Numbered from the stretch's first letter, positions 51,383-60,364 are shown. The stretch is DNA of 64,000 nt from Pseudomonas koreensis (GCF_012986595.1 NZ_JAAQYM010000007.1:124001-188000), one strand, 5' to 3'. Notes: generated from the letters alone by a model not told the origin. Program-made: numbers and translations.

Positions 51383-51696
51383 GTCGTCTCCCTGACGCGA
51401 TTGTGAAGGGCTCCATGGTACGCCGACAGCGACCCCGGGGCGCTGCGATTTAATGCCGTACCGGGAATGTTGGCGGCAATCTGTGGGCGCATCGTGTTCA
51501 ATTTGCAGTGGGACAAACTATATTTGCTTAGTTCGCGGGCGGCGATCGGACGGTGTTGTACACCCGTAATACTTTGCTCAGCCTGCTGTTGAGCAGTGCG
51601 TTTTGCTTTTTACTGCGCGGGTGGTTGTAAGTTGCAACGGTAAAATTGTTCTACGCTTAAAGGATTCAGGTGGCTTTTATCCAGAGCGAGGTGGAC
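51383..51696. other. 314-base intergenic region
   Basis: No supported gene. It holds an A+T-rich promoter-like part near 51510-51560 and a small inverted repeat (GCTCAGCCTGCTGTTGAGC) near 51575. It should contain the promoter of the small acidic protein. Confidence 0.4.
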
Positions 51697-51840
51697 ATGA
51701 CGACTGAGCAAGAGCGTGTGGATGAAGACGAAGATGTCGATGAACCGACCGAAGAAGAGATCGAGCGTGAAAAGCGCAAGGAGCAGACCTGGAAGCACGA
51801 TGATGACAAGGAACTCACAGGGCCCGATGTGAAGTTCTAA
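51697..51840 (+). CDS. Small acidic protein, 47 aa
   Basis: Starts MTTEQERVDEDEDVDEPTEE and ends LTGPDVKF. A GAGGTGG ribosome site precedes the ATG. The composition is extremely acidic and charged, with no hydrophobic core, so it is likely intrinsically disordered. Not recognised as a named family. Confidence 0.65.
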   Translation: MTTEQERVDEDEDVDEPTEEEIEREKRKEQTWKHDDDKELTGPDVKF

Positions 51841-51855
51841 AGCCGTTTTGCAAAA

Positions 51856-52058
51856 AAAAGCCCCGCGATTGCGATAATGCTGTTCATTTAAGCCCGACAC
51901 TGTGACTGTGGCGAGGGAGCTTGCTCCCGCTGGGCTGCGTAGCAGTCCCTCTTTTGGGGCCGCTTCGCGACCCAGCGGGAGCAAGCTCCCTCGCCACGGG
52001 TTTCAATTGAACGCAAAATTTCTTAAGTGAACAGCATTACGCGATTGCGGGGCTTTTT
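51856..52058. repeat. Long inverted repeat enclosing a REPIN
   Basis: Arms 51856-51892 and 52022-52058 are nearly identical in inverted orientation (AAAAGCCCCGCRATYGCG then AATGCTGTTCAYTTAAG), about 37 bases each with few mismatches. Between them lies the family C REPIN. The outer AAAAGCCCCGC/GCGGGGCTTTT halves together would be a terminator-like stem. Confidence 0.7.
51906..52000. repeat. REPIN, family C
   Basis: Inverted CTGTGGCGAGGGAGCTTGCT and complement; sits inside the 37-base inverted arms at 51856-51892 and 52022-52058. Confidence 0.85.
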
Positions 52059-52064
52059 CGTTGT

Positions 52065-52280
52065 TCAGAGGTCTTCCAGCTTCGAGAAGTCCGGGTGTGA
52101 CGCCCGGTAGCCGAGGGTCCTGTCGATCCACGCATTGAGTTCGTTGACCATCACCGGTGGGTGGCCGGGATAGTTTTCGAGGGTGGTGCGCAGGATGCGT
52201 TCGATGTCCGGCACTGAACGCAGGTTTCGGGTCTTGATGTAGTGGCCGATAAAACAGTCGAGTTGAAAGCGTTCTGTCAT
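52065..52280 (-). CDS. Hypothetical protein, 71 aa
   Basis: Not recognised. The protein is MTERFQLDCFIGHYIKTRN followed by a helical PDIERILRTTLENYPGHPPVMVNELNAWIDR. The start at 52280 is chosen for its upstream GGAG; a longer TTG-initiated form to 52352 is possible. Codon use is natural for the genome. Confidence 0.55.
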   Translation of the reverse strand: MTERFQLDCFIGHYIKTRNLRSVPDIERILRTTLENYPGHPPVMVNELNAWIDRTLGYRASHPDFSKLEDL

Positions 52281-52590
52281 GGACAGATAGATACACTCCA
52301 GGCCGTTGGCCTGTTTGATTGCAAAATCGTCGCGCAACTTAGTTCTCTGCAAGGCTTGTTAAAGTTGTAGGGGATTCCTGGTTTCTTGACTCTTTGGTCA
52401 ACTGGTATGCCAATTGGAAATGCGGCGCGCATGCTAGCTGTAGCGAATGTAAAAGTATGTATGACGGTTGAAATGTCAGACAGGCGGTTATTTCGCTCAA
52501 ACGACTGTTTTCTTCCGGTTGTCTCAGCATTGAAACAGCACCTGTAAAGATCTTGCGTCATCTGAAGAAGCGCGTAAGCGCAGGGGATTG

Positions 52591-53271
52591 TCAGGTGATT
52601 GCTTCAATCAGTTGGGCGCCTTGATTACGTGAATTGCCAACCGCCTTGTCGACCTTGTGCCAGGCGAAGGCTTCGCTGCTTTCGCCCTCGAACAGCAGCA
52701 TTTGTTCAGCACGCTCAACGGGTGTTGCCGGGTCGAGCCATTCGCGCGCCAGTTCGGTGCACAGCACGATCGGTCGTCGATCATGGATATCGAGCAAGCC
52801 ACCGGCACTGTCGGCGGTGATGATCACGAAACCATCGTCTTCCCGGGCCTGCGTGCCGGGTGTCGGAAACTGGCCGATGGCCGCACAGAAAACCGGCCCG
52901 TGGTCGGCCCGTCGGATCAGCCACGGCTGTCGTCCGCTGTCCGGGGTATCGACCCATTCAAACCAGTTGTCGATCGGCACGATCAGCCGCTGGCGCCAGA
53001 TCGCCCGGAAAAAGGGCCCGTGGGCGACTTTCTCTACGCGGGCGTTGATCGGCGCGGCGCGGTCTTTGGCCCAGTGCGGGCGCCAGCCCCAGCGCAGGTT
53101 GTCGGCACAGACCTGTTGCTCGTGTTGATGCAGGACCGCCAGTGCAGTGGTCGGCGCCGCGTTGTAGCGATCCAGCGGCGCGTCGCCGACGTGATTGATC
53201 AGCGCATCGGGAATGCTCAGCACCGCGACGAAGTCGTGAATGCCGCGGTACTGCGAGAGTCTTCCGCACAT
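52591..53271 (-). CDS. yedK: SOS response-associated peptidase (SRAP, YedK/HMCES-like)
   Basis: A 226-residue protein that crosslinks to abasic sites in single-stranded DNA through the N-terminal cysteine. Active-site residues can be placed: Cys2 (MCGRLSQY, exposed after Met removal), Asn37 (YNAAPT), Asn76 (INARVE), Glu105 (WFEW) and His163 (DIHDRRPIVL). All are intact. Monocistronic. Confidence 0.93.
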   Translation of the reverse strand: MCGRLSQYRGIHDFVAVLSIPDALINHVGDAPLDRYNAAPTTALAVLHQHEQQVCADNLRWGWRPHWAKDRAAPINARVEKVAHGPFFRAIWRQRLIVPIDNWFEWVDTPDSGRQPWLIRRADHGPVFCAAIGQFPTPGTQAREDDGFVIITADSAGGLLDIHDRRPIVLCTELAREWLDPATPVERAEQMLLFEGESSEAFAWHKVDKAVGNSRNQGAQLIEAIT

Positions 53272-53319
53272 GAGCCGAATCTCCGGTTGGACGCTTTCAG
53301 CTTAGTTGGCGCTGGCCAA

Positions 53320-54162
53320 TCAATCCTTCGCCTCCTGACCGGTGAACGTGTCGCGCCAGACCAGCCAGCGGCGTTCCACTACTGCGAGCAAACCGTCGCT
53401 GAGTTTACCCAGCAAGGCGAGCACGATGATCGCAGCCAGCACGATGTCCGGCCGTGACGTTTCACGCCCGTCGCTGAGCAGATAGCCCAACCCTTTGGTC
53501 GCGGCGATCAGCTCGGCGGCCACCAGAAACATCCACGCCAGGCTCATGCCGCTGCGCAGCCCGGTGAACAGGCCGGGCAGGGCGGCGGGCAGCAGAATCC
53601 GCCGCACCAGTTGCCAGCGGCTGAAGCCATAGATGCGTCCGACCTCCACCAGTTTGCGATCGATGTTGCGAATTGCCGCGACCACATTGACGTAAACCGG
53701 AAAGAACGCGCCGATGGCGATCAGGACGATTTTCGACGTTTCGTCGATGCCCAGCCACAGCAGCAACAACGGCACCCAGGCCAGGCTCGGAATCGAACGC
53801 AGCGCGGCGAACGTCGGCTCCAGATACGCCTCGGCCTCGCGGCTCAGACCGACCCAGGCGGCAAACACCAGGGCCAGGCTGGCGCCAATCGCGAACCCGA
53901 GCAACACGCGGATCAGGCTGGCACCCATGTGTTTCCACAGTGCGCCTTGCGCAAGGTCGGTAAGGGTCAGGGCGATTTCACTGGGTGCGGGCATTTGGTA
54001 AGACGGCAGCCAGCCGATGCGCACGATGAATTCCAGGGCGACCACGATCAGCAGCGGCAACGCCAGACCTTTCAGGCGCCGTCGCCATGTGGGGTTGAGG
54101 GGGGAAGGGCGCGGCCTCGGCAACGTTCGAGGCGCGGGCAGTTCATTACTGCGTGTGGTCAT
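53320..54162 (-). CDS. ABC transporter permease, sulfonate/taurine type (SsuC/TauC-like)
   Basis: A 280-residue inner-membrane permease with six helices and the BPD_transp_1 core; the EAA loop region is GLRSGMSLAWMFLVAAELIAATKGLGYLL. It is downstream of an SsuA-like binding protein on the same strand (60 bases apart). No ATPase gene follows: the next gene is the SRAP gene. The system must borrow an ATPase from elsewhere. Confidence 0.9.
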   Translation of the reverse strand: MTTRSNELPAPRTLPRPRPSPLNPTWRRRLKGLALPLLIVVALEFIVRIGWLPSYQMPAPSEIALTLTDLAQGALWKHMGASLIRVLLGFAIGASLALVFAAWVGLSREAEAYLEPTFAALRSIPSLAWVPLLLLWLGIDETSKIVLIAIGAFFPVYVNVVAAIRNIDRKLVEVGRIYGFSRWQLVRRILLPAALPGLFTGLRSGMSLAWMFLVAAELIAATKGLGYLLSDGRETSRPDIVLAAIIVLALLGKLSDGLLAVVERRWLVWRDTFTGQEAKD

Positions 54163-54222
54163 ACGAGGGCTCCGCTCACCACGAAACCGCGTCAGGCGCG
54201 GGTTCGCGGTGAGTCTGCTGGG

Positions 54223-55209
54223 TTACTGGCGGGCGACGGCTTGCTGCACACCGCTGTCGAGCAACTGATCGATGACTTGATCGACATTTACCCCGCGCCG
54301 CACCAGCTCCTCGGAAACCAGAATCGGCGCCGCCGCCTTGGATGCCTGCACGTCGTTGGCGGTGAGTTGCGGGCTGCTCAGGTCGGTGCGCGACAGTTGC
54401 AGTTTGGCCACGTCCAGCGGCAGACCGGATTCCTTGGCGAGCAGGGCGGCGAACTCGTCCGGGTTCTTCAGTGCCCACTGCCGCGCTTGCTCGTAGGCTT
54501 TGATCACCGTGTCGATGGTTTGCGGATGTTCCTTGGCGTACTGCTCGGTGACGCTGACCACGCCATAGCTGTTGAACGCCGGGTTGCGATACAGCAGACG
54601 CGAACCGGACTGCACCTGACTGGCGGCCATGTGCGGATCGAGCCCGGCCCAGGCATCGACGTCACCCTTTTCCAGCGCAGTACGACCATCCGGGTGTTGC
54701 AGGTGCACCAGCTCCACATCGTCTTTCTTCAGCCCGGCCTGTTGCAGGCTGCGCAGGGTGAACAGGTAAGGATCGGTGCCTTTGGTGGCGGCGATTTTCT
54801 TGCCCTTGAGATCGGCGATGCTCTGATATGGCGAGTCTTTGCGCACCACCAGAGCCGTCCATTCGGCGCGGCTGTAGACGTAGACCGATTTGATCGGGCT
54901 GCCGTTGGCGCGGCTCAGCACGGCGGCGAGGCTGGCGCTGGAGGCGAAATCGACGCCGCCGCTATTCAGGTATTCCAGCGAACGGTTACTGCCCTGGCTG
55001 AGTACCCAGCTGACTTTGGTTTGCGGCAGGGCTTTTTCGAGGAAGCCGAAATGCTTGAGCACCAGACTCACCGGGGAGTAATAGGCGTAATCCAGATGCA
55101 CCTCGGCGGGCGCCGCTTCGGTTGCGTGGGCCAGCGGCTGCAGGCTCAGCGCCATAGCGCTGGCGACCAGCAGCGTTTTGAGACGGGAAAACGGTAAGAA
55201 CGATGTCAT
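54223..55209 (-). CDS. ABC transporter substrate-binding protein, aliphatic sulfonate type
   Basis: A 328-residue periplasmic protein with a signal peptide ending LAHA. It is NMT1/SsuA-like (LDYAYYSPVSLVLKHFGFLEK, GSNRSLEYLNSGGVDFASSASLAAVLSRANGSPIK, DLKGKKIAATKGTDPYLFTLRSL). The start at 55209 fits the signal peptide. It is upstream of the permease gene and divergent from a second SsuA-like gene. Confidence 0.9.
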   Translation of the reverse strand: MTSFLPFSRLKTLLVASAMALSLQPLAHATEAAPAEVHLDYAYYSPVSLVLKHFGFLEKALPQTKVSWVLSQGSNRSLEYLNSGGVDFASSASLAAVLSRANGSPIKSVYVYSRAEWTALVVRKDSPYQSIADLKGKKIAATKGTDPYLFTLRSLQQAGLKKDDVELVHLQHPDGRTALEKGDVDAWAGLDPHMAASQVQSGSRLLYRNPAFNSYGVVSVTEQYAKEHPQTIDTVIKAYEQARQWALKNPDEFAALLAKESGLPLDVAKLQLSRTDLSSPQLTANDVQASKAAAPILVSEELVRRGVNVDQVIDQLLDSGVQQAVARQ

Positions 55210-55314
55210 GGGGCGCTCCGGCAAAGGCACTGTTTTTATGTCCAAAAAGATATTTTTATCAGCTGCGTCCTGCATGAATGGAATATTGCAGGCTCTGTGC
55301 CATGTGTTCGGAGG

Positions 55315-55328
55315 CCCGTATTTACGGG
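55315..55328. promoter_or_regulatory. Palindrome CCCGTATTTACGGG
   Basis: A perfect 14-base palindrome-like site (CCCGTA-TT-TACGGG) in the 289-base divergent region between the two sulfonate-type binding-protein genes. Confidence 0.45.
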
Positions 55329-55354
55329 AGTTCGTCCCGTTCTGGCGACGTTCA

Positions 55355-55374
55355 ACTGTTGCCGGAACAACAGT
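55355..55374. promoter_or_regulatory. Palindrome ACTGTTGCCGGAACAACAGT
   Basis: A perfect inverted repeat with 7-bp arms and a CCGGAA centre, 27 bases after the palindrome at 55315. It is likely an operator for one or both divergent transport genes; the regulator is unknown. Confidence 0.5.
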
Positions 55375-55498
55375 GTGCCAAGGGGCTGTTGCCGCGCGAA
55401 CAGTGAGCATTCAGGGTGCTGAGCTTATGCATTAATCGAATTTAAAATGGTCCATCAAGAGCGTTATGGTCTATGCAACATCTATCGCAGGACCCGCC

Positions 55499-56446
55499 AT
55501 GAAGCTCTCCAGATTCCTCCGCATGACACTGATTGCTGGACTGTTCACCACACCGCTTTCCTACGCTGCTGAGCCGTTGGTCCTGCACGTCGGTGATCAG
55601 AACTACTACAACATCCGCGCCTCGATCGAGGCTTCCGGGGTATTGAAAGACGCGCCGTACAGCGTCGACTGGAAACATTTCCAGGCCGCTGCGCCATTGG
55701 CCGAAGCGTTGCAGACCGGCTCGCTGGATCTGGGCTTTCTCGGGGACTCCGGTTTTCTGTTTCTCGCCGCCAAACAGGCGCCGGTGAAACTGATCGGGGT
55801 GTCGCGGCAGAACCCGGACACCATCGCGTTGCTGGTGCCGAAAGATTCACCGGTGAAAACCATCGCCGACCTGAAGGGCAAAAAGGTCGCCTATTGGCCC
55901 GGCGCCTGGAGTCAGCAACTGACCTTGCGCGCGCTGGAGCAGGGCGGTTTGCCGGAGAACTACGTCGACTTCGTCAAGTTGATGCCGATCGATGCCGCGG
56001 CGGCGTTACCCCAGGGCAGCATCGATGCCTTCCCGGTGTGGGAACCGTACATCTCGCAGCAAATCGTGTTTTCCGGGGCACGGCCGATTCTCACGGCGAA
56101 GAACCTCATGCCCGGCCTCAGTGCCATTGCCGCGTCGGCGCCATCAATCGACAGCAAACGTGAAGCGATTGCCGATTTTCTCGGACGTTTGAAACGGGCG
56201 CGAGCCTGGGTCGACAGCCATACCGACGAATACGCTGACCTGTGGGCGAAGAAGGCCAACCTCGATCAGCAAGTGTCGCGGCACTGGTTGCGCCAGGCGC
56301 ACATGAGTGTCGGACCGGTGGATCAACAGGCGGCGGCCGACCTGCAAAGCACTGCGGACTTCCTGTTCAAGGTCAAGGCATTGCCGGCGCCGCTGGCCAC
56401 CGCCGGGATCATCGACACCTCGTTCCAGCACGCCCTGGCTGACTGA
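55499..56446 (+). CDS. ABC transporter substrate-binding protein, second sulfonate/nitrate type
   Basis: A 315-residue periplasmic protein with a signal peptide ending LSYA. It is NMT1/SsuA-like (LHVGDQNYYNIRASIEASG, SLDLGFLGDSGFLFLAAKQAPVKLIGVSRQNPDTIALLVPKDSPVKTIADLKGKKVAYWPG). Divergent from the 54223 binding protein. The ATG at 55499 is chosen to begin the signal peptide. It has no adjacent permease of its own. Confidence 0.88.
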   Translation: MKLSRFLRMTLIAGLFTTPLSYAAEPLVLHVGDQNYYNIRASIEASGVLKDAPYSVDWKHFQAAAPLAEALQTGSLDLGFLGDSGFLFLAAKQAPVKLIGVSRQNPDTIALLVPKDSPVKTIADLKGKKVAYWPGAWSQQLTLRALEQGGLPENYVDFVKLMPIDAAAALPQGSIDAFPVWEPYISQQIVFSGARPILTAKNLMPGLSAIAASAPSIDSKREAIADFLGRLKRARAWVDSHTDEYADLWAKKANLDQQVSRHWLRQAHMSVGPVDQQAAADLQSTADFLFKVKALPAPLATAGIIDTSFQHALAD

Positions 56447-56577
56447 GCGAGCGCTGGAACCAAACCCTGTGTAACCTATCCCACCCGGGCTCGCACAGCC
56501 GGGCGCAGGGATGGATCAGGGCGACGGAGTTTTGCCAGACGACAACAGGACCGCAACGGTCAGGTGCCAGGCAAAAC

Positions 56578-57477
56578 ATGAAATACGCGTTCAAGCTTCT
56601 TTGTGCAGCGGCCATCGCGCTCGGGCTGGCCGGCTGCATTGCCGCGCCCGTCGAGTTGACCGCGCAAACCGAAACCCGCCTCAAGGCCCAGGCGCCGGTG
56701 CGCTTCCTGCTGACGTTCGATGACGGTCCCAGTGCTTCGAGCTTGTGGAACCCGTCGGCGACGGTGCTCGACAGTCTCAAGGTCAACCCGGTGCAAGCGG
56801 ACATCAAAGCGGTGTTCTTCGTACAGACCCGCGCACCCCGGGCCGGCAACAGTGAGATTGGTCGCGGCATCATGCGTCGCGAACACGCCGAAGGGCACAT
56901 CCTGGGGTTCCACACCGCCACCCATTGGCACACCAATCATCGTTCGCTCGACCCGCAGGAACTGGAACAGTCGTTGACCAACGGCACGGCCGATATCACG
57001 GCGATCACCGGGGCCGTGCCGGTCTTGCTGCGTCCACCGTTCTGGAACTACGACAAGCGCACCTTCGCCGCCTATCAGCAACACGGCTTGCATGTGTTGT
57101 TGACCGATTTGAGCGCCAACGACGGCAAGATCTGGGGCTTCAACGCCAGCCCGAGGCGTCGGGCGAACATGCTGCGCCAGCTGTCGGAAGTGCGCGAGCG
57201 GATTGCCCTCGGCGAATTTCCCACCGTGGACGGGGTAATTCCGGTGGTGGTGACCTTTCATGACCTCAACCGCTACACCGCACGGCACACCCGCGAATAC
57301 CTGCAAATCTTCCTCGACAGTGCCGCCGCCACGGGCGTGCGACTGGCGGACAAGCCGTTTTACGACGACCACGCGGCGCTGCAGAGAGCGGCGTTGGCGC
57401 GCACGGTTCAGCAGAGTTCGGAGGCGGTGCAATTGCCGGGAATCTGGAACTGGATTTGGGACCATGACGCCCACTGA
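56578..57477 (+). CDS. Polysaccharide deacetylase (NodB) lipoprotein
   Basis: A 299-residue lipoprotein with lipobox GLAGC (Cys20). The NodB catalytic set is present: TFDDGP (Asp48, Asp49), the metal histidines His112 and His116 (GFHTATHWH), RPPFW and VVVTFHDL. It deacetylates N- or O-acetylated cell-envelope sugars in the periplasm or at the outer membrane. No exopolysaccharide operon is adjacent. Confidence 0.9.
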   Translation: MKYAFKLLCAAAIALGLAGCIAAPVELTAQTETRLKAQAPVRFLLTFDDGPSASSLWNPSATVLDSLKVNPVQADIKAVFFVQTRAPRAGNSEIGRGIMRREHAEGHILGFHTATHWHTNHRSLDPQELEQSLTNGTADITAITGAVPVLLRPPFWNYDKRTFAAYQQHGLHVLLTDLSANDGKIWGFNASPRRRANMLRQLSEVRERIALGEFPTVDGVIPVVVTFHDLNRYTARHTREYLQIFLDSAAATGVRLADKPFYDDHAALQRAALARTVQQSSEAVQLPGIWNWIWDHDAH

Positions 57478-57587
57478 GGCTGCGTCAAATATGTGATCGG
57501 GTTGGCAGTTGCCGGGGCGGCAGGTTGTCGAGCGCTCATCTATGCTCAACCGGTCGACCGACTCATCGCCTGCGAGGCGTGCGCCCC

Positions 57588-57827
57588 ATGCTAGCCATTG
57601 ACGACATCTGCCGGATAGTCGAATCCGGCTTTCCGTCGCTTGAATGCGAATGCACACAAGTGCAGGGACTGTTGCGGATCAAGGTGTACGAGCCTGACTC
57701 CGGGCGAGTCGAGTTGTTGCTCAATGGCGTGTCGCCGGAACATCTGGTGACGATCCGCGATATTTCCAACTTCATTGGCGAGTTGCGCACGGAGATGAGC
57801 GCCGGGCGCCGGGCATTCGCCGGTTGA
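57588..57827 (+). CDS. DUF1652 domain protein
   Basis: A 79-residue protein matching DUF1652 (ICRIVESGFPSLECECT, VELLLNGVSPEHLVTIRDISNFIGELRTEM). Function unknown; a typical Pseudomonas small protein. The start at 57588 is chosen by family length. Confidence 0.85.
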   Translation: MLAIDDICRIVESGFPSLECECTQVQGLLRIKVYEPDSGRVELLLNGVSPEHLVTIRDISNFIGELRTEMSAGRRAFAG

Positions 57828-57831
57828 AACC

Positions 57832-58194
57832 CTACAAGCGTCGCTGAAACGCCTGCACGATGCGCAGCGTCGCGTCGCTGGTGGGCAGATTCTGCACCGC
57901 ATCCAGCGGATGCCAGATGCATTCGGTGATTTCGTTTTGCGGGCGCAATTGCTCAAAGTCCAGCACCGAGGCCTCGTAGACATGATGCTGGGTGCTGCCG
58001 CTGTGCAACTCCATCAGGTACAACATCTGCTCCGCATCGAGCGCGGTTTCTTCCTGCAACTCGCGGGTTGCCGCCCCGGCTTTGCTTTCACCGGGCTCGA
58101 CTTTGCCGCCGGGCAATGTCCAGCGGCATCGGGGTTTGCGCACCAGGAGAATGTGTCGATCCTGTTCGCAAATGACGGTGGCGCGTATTTTCAT
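57832..58194 (-). CDS. NUDIX hydrolase
   Basis: A 120-residue pyrophosphohydrolase. The NUDIX box runs GGKVEPGESKAGAATRELQEE, with the catalytic Glu cluster intact; the final Gly of the box is Ala. It is close to MutT/ADP-ribose-type enzymes but the substrate is unknown. Convergent with the DUF1652 gene. Confidence 0.9.
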   Translation of the reverse strand: MKIRATVICEQDRHILLVRKPRCRWTLPGGKVEPGESKAGAATRELQEETALDAEQMLYLMELHSGSTQHHVYEASVLDFEQLRPQNEITECIWHPLDAVQNLPTSDATLRIVQAFQRRL

Positions 58195-58417
58195 CTGTTA
58201 CCTGTTTGCCACTTGTCACAAAAGTGAAATAAATCTGCAATATCCGAGCCGCTTCGCGGATTGAAGGTTCCGTCGAAGTTTGGAGCATCGGGTCGAACGA
58301 AAAGTGCCAGCGCTTGGGCGCCTGGCGGTCGCGACACCCGGTCGGCACATTGCTGGCAGCAAGGTGTAAGGTAAAACGGTAGGGCTGAATCAATCGTTGG
58401 CAAAAAAGGAGGTGCCC

Positions 58418-58615
58418 ATGAGCATTCCTGTATTGAACAAGATGCACATCAACGGCTACGACGTACTCAGCGTAAACAACGGCCCATGGCGGGTTTGTAC
58501 CCAGGGCGACCGGCTTGCTTCATTTGGTAGCAGAGAGGAGGCGCTGGCGTACGCCGCCACGTTGCCGGGTTACAAACAACGCTCGGCGCGGGCGCAAAGT
58601 CACACCGAGTCTTGA
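58418..58615 (+). CDS. Small DUF2188-like protein, 65 aa
   Basis: A 65-residue protein with a very good AGGAGG ribosome site. GPWRVCTQGDRLASFGSREEALAYAATLPG resembles the DUF2188 strand-strand-helix fold. The family assignment is tentative. A strong terminator follows at 58633. Confidence 0.75.
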   Translation: MSIPVLNKMHINGYDVLSVNNGPWRVCTQGDRLASFGSREEALAYAATLPGYKQRSARAQSHTES

Positions 58616-58632
58616 AATCCATCTAACGAAAG

Positions 58633-58658
58633 AGCCCCGGTCGATGCCGGGGCTTTTT
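58633..58658 (+). terminator. Rho-independent terminator
   Basis: AGCCCCGG-TCGATG-CCGGGGCT stem followed by TTTTT, 17 bases after the 65-residue gene. Confidence 0.9.
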
Positions 58659-58674
58659 GTGAACGGAGGGGAAG

Positions 58675-58914
58675 TCAGTGAATTTTGATTCGGCTGATGG
58701 AGCGCGTCTTCACTTCCCTGGCGTACAACTGCAACCGTTCTTCATCACTTTGCAGGACCTCGCAAGACCTCAACACCGCCTGGGCATCTGCTTCGTTGCC
58801 GCTCTTGCGCAGTTGTTCGGCAATGCGCTTGAGGTCGACCGCCGACCAGCGCAGATCCGATGCAACGGCCTGCAGGTCGCGCTGAAGTTCGTGTTCGTAT
58901 GGATTGAGCCGCAT
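58675..58914 (-). CDS. Hypothetical protein, 79 aa, helical
   Basis: Not recognised. The GGAGGTGATC before ATG 58914 is a strong ribosome site. The protein is charged and helical (YEHELQRDLQAVASDLRWSAVDLKRIAEQLRKSGNEADAQAVLRSCEVL), suggesting a helical hairpin or coiled coil. Confidence 0.7.
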   Translation of the reverse strand: MRLNPYEHELQRDLQAVASDLRWSAVDLKRIAEQLRKSGNEADAQAVLRSCEVLQSDEERLQLYAREVKTRSISRIKIH

Positions 58915-59100
58915 GATCACCTCCGGAATATTCTCGGTAGAACAGAGTAGTCGCATTTTTCGCCGGCGACGTACAGCTCGTCTGCCACTGGGCTGATCGG
59001 ATGTAAATGTTTGTCCAAATACCCTTGCGGACGTCGTGCCACGATGGAAGTGCGCCCGGTAACACGGTACATTCGCGTTTTTTCAGATCAGGGAAACACC

Positions 59101-59436
59101 ATGCGGATATGGATCGGGATTTTGGCGTTGGCATTGCTGGCAGGTTGCTCATTACCCGCATCGCTGGTACCGGGCGAGCCAAACCTCAGCAAGACCACCA
59201 CCAAGGCGCCTAAAGACTATGCCGCGTGCTTGTTGCCGTTGTGGCAGCAGGACATACCGAAGACCACGCAGACGTCGATTTCCAACGGCTATCGCATCAC
59301 CGCGCCGAGCCTCGTCACCGCTGACGAGATTCTCGACATCATCAAATACAAGGACGGCAGCCGCGTTTCCCTGTATCAGGGACCGCCATGGGCCAAGTCC
59401 GGGTCGTTGCGCAAATCGGTGCGTGACTGCCTGTAA
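59101..59436 (+). CDS. Small lipoprotein, 111 aa
   Basis: Signal peptide with lipobox LLAGC (Cys16). The mature part includes DYAACLLPLWQQDIPKTTQTSISNGYRI, then ADEILDIIKYKDGSRVSLYQGPPW and a C-terminal RDCL; two cysteines may pair in the periplasm. Similar proteins occur widely in Pseudomonas without known function. It is followed by a terminator. Confidence 0.8.
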   Translation: MRIWIGILALALLAGCSLPASLVPGEPNLSKTTTKAPKDYAACLLPLWQQDIPKTTQTSISNGYRITAPSLVTADEILDIIKYKDGSRVSLYQGPPWAKSGSLRKSVRDCL

Positions 59437-59471
59437 CGCACGTCTTCAGTTACGACAGCCAGCGACAAAAA

Positions 59472-59506
59472 AGCAGAAACCGGAGCAACGGTTTCTGCTT
59501 TTTTTT
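59472..59506 (+). terminator. Rho-independent terminator
   Basis: AGCAGAAACCG-GAGCAA-CGGTTTCTGCT, an 11-bp stem followed by eight T, after the lipoprotein gene. Confidence 0.92.
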
Positions 59507-59758
59507 GTGTTTTGCGCAAGCCACGTTGTTCATTTGCAAGGCTATGAAAAAAACTCATGGCCCCATGATTTTTAATGGTTACAGCTCTCGCAAACCCTGG
59601 TGTTAAAAAGGGGCTGATCTGATTCTGCAGGATGCATAAGTTTTAGCGGCGTGCGTAATGCGCTGTGACAGTTGGGCGGCGGCATTTTTTCAGTCTGCAC
59701 TAGGCTTGGATTGCCGGTCACTTATCGGGCCGGCAAGTCTTTCAAGGAGCCCTGGATC

Positions 59759-60364
59759 ATGGATGATCTGGTCAAAGAAGTGATTCCGCTGTTGCAATAC
59801 CTCATCCCCGGGTTTGTCTCGACCTGGATTTTTTATACGCTCACCGCATTCAAGCGACCTGACACGTTTGGGCAGATTGTGCAGGCGTTGATTTTTACGT
59901 TTGTGATTCATGGGGTGGTGTTGGGGATCGGGGCTATTGCCTTATGGATAGGCTCGAAGGGCTTTTCTGTAGGGAAATGGGATGGCAAAGCCCAGGCTAT
60001 GTGGGCGTTTATGGTTTCAACGGGACTCGGCTTGTTATCGTGTGCGCTGGCCTCGAATGACAAGTTGCACAAATGGTTACGAAGTAAAAATGTAACCAAT
60101 AAAAACTCTTATCCCAGCGAGTGGTACAGCACGTTTGTCCGCCACAATCGGCTGGTAACGCTGCATTTGACCGATGAAAGGCGATTGTTCGGCTGGCCCA
60201 TCGAGTGGCCTTCCGGCCCCCTGGAGGGACAGTTCATCATGCTTAATCCAGGCTGGTTGGGGGAGGATGGCGTGGCGTTGCCTTTTGGCGCCGAATTATT
60301 AGTGATAGATTCATCGAAAGTTCAGTGGGTCGAATTCAGTTCTGTCGAAGAGGTTTCACCATGA
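59759..60364 (+). CDS. DUF6338-like membrane protein
   Basis: A 201-residue protein. There are three or so membrane segments in the N-terminal 100 residues (LLQYLIPGFVSTWIFYTL, ALIFTFVIHGVVLGIGAIALWIG, AFMVSTGLGLLSCALA), and a soluble beta-rich C-terminal domain (RLVTLHLTDERRLFGWPIEWPSGPLEGQFIML). The match to DUF6338 is by recalled pattern and is tentative. It overlaps a 45-residue protein gene by four bases. More A+T-rich than the core genes. Confidence 0.6.
   Translation: MDDLVKEVIPLLQYLIPGFVSTWIFYTLTAFKRPDTFGQIVQALIFTFVIHGVVLGIGAIALWIGSKGFSVGKWDGKAQAMWAFMVSTGLGLLSCALASNDKLHKWLRSKNVTNKNSYPSEWYSTFVRHNRLVTLHLTDERRLFGWPIEWPSGPLEGQFIMLNPGWLGEDGVALPFGAELLVIDSSKVQWVEFSSVEEVSP

Noticed and set aside
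53611..55197. 528-codon open frame opposite the permease and binding-protein genes
   Set aside because: It spans two real genes and their spacer, with shadow composition and no recognisable domain.
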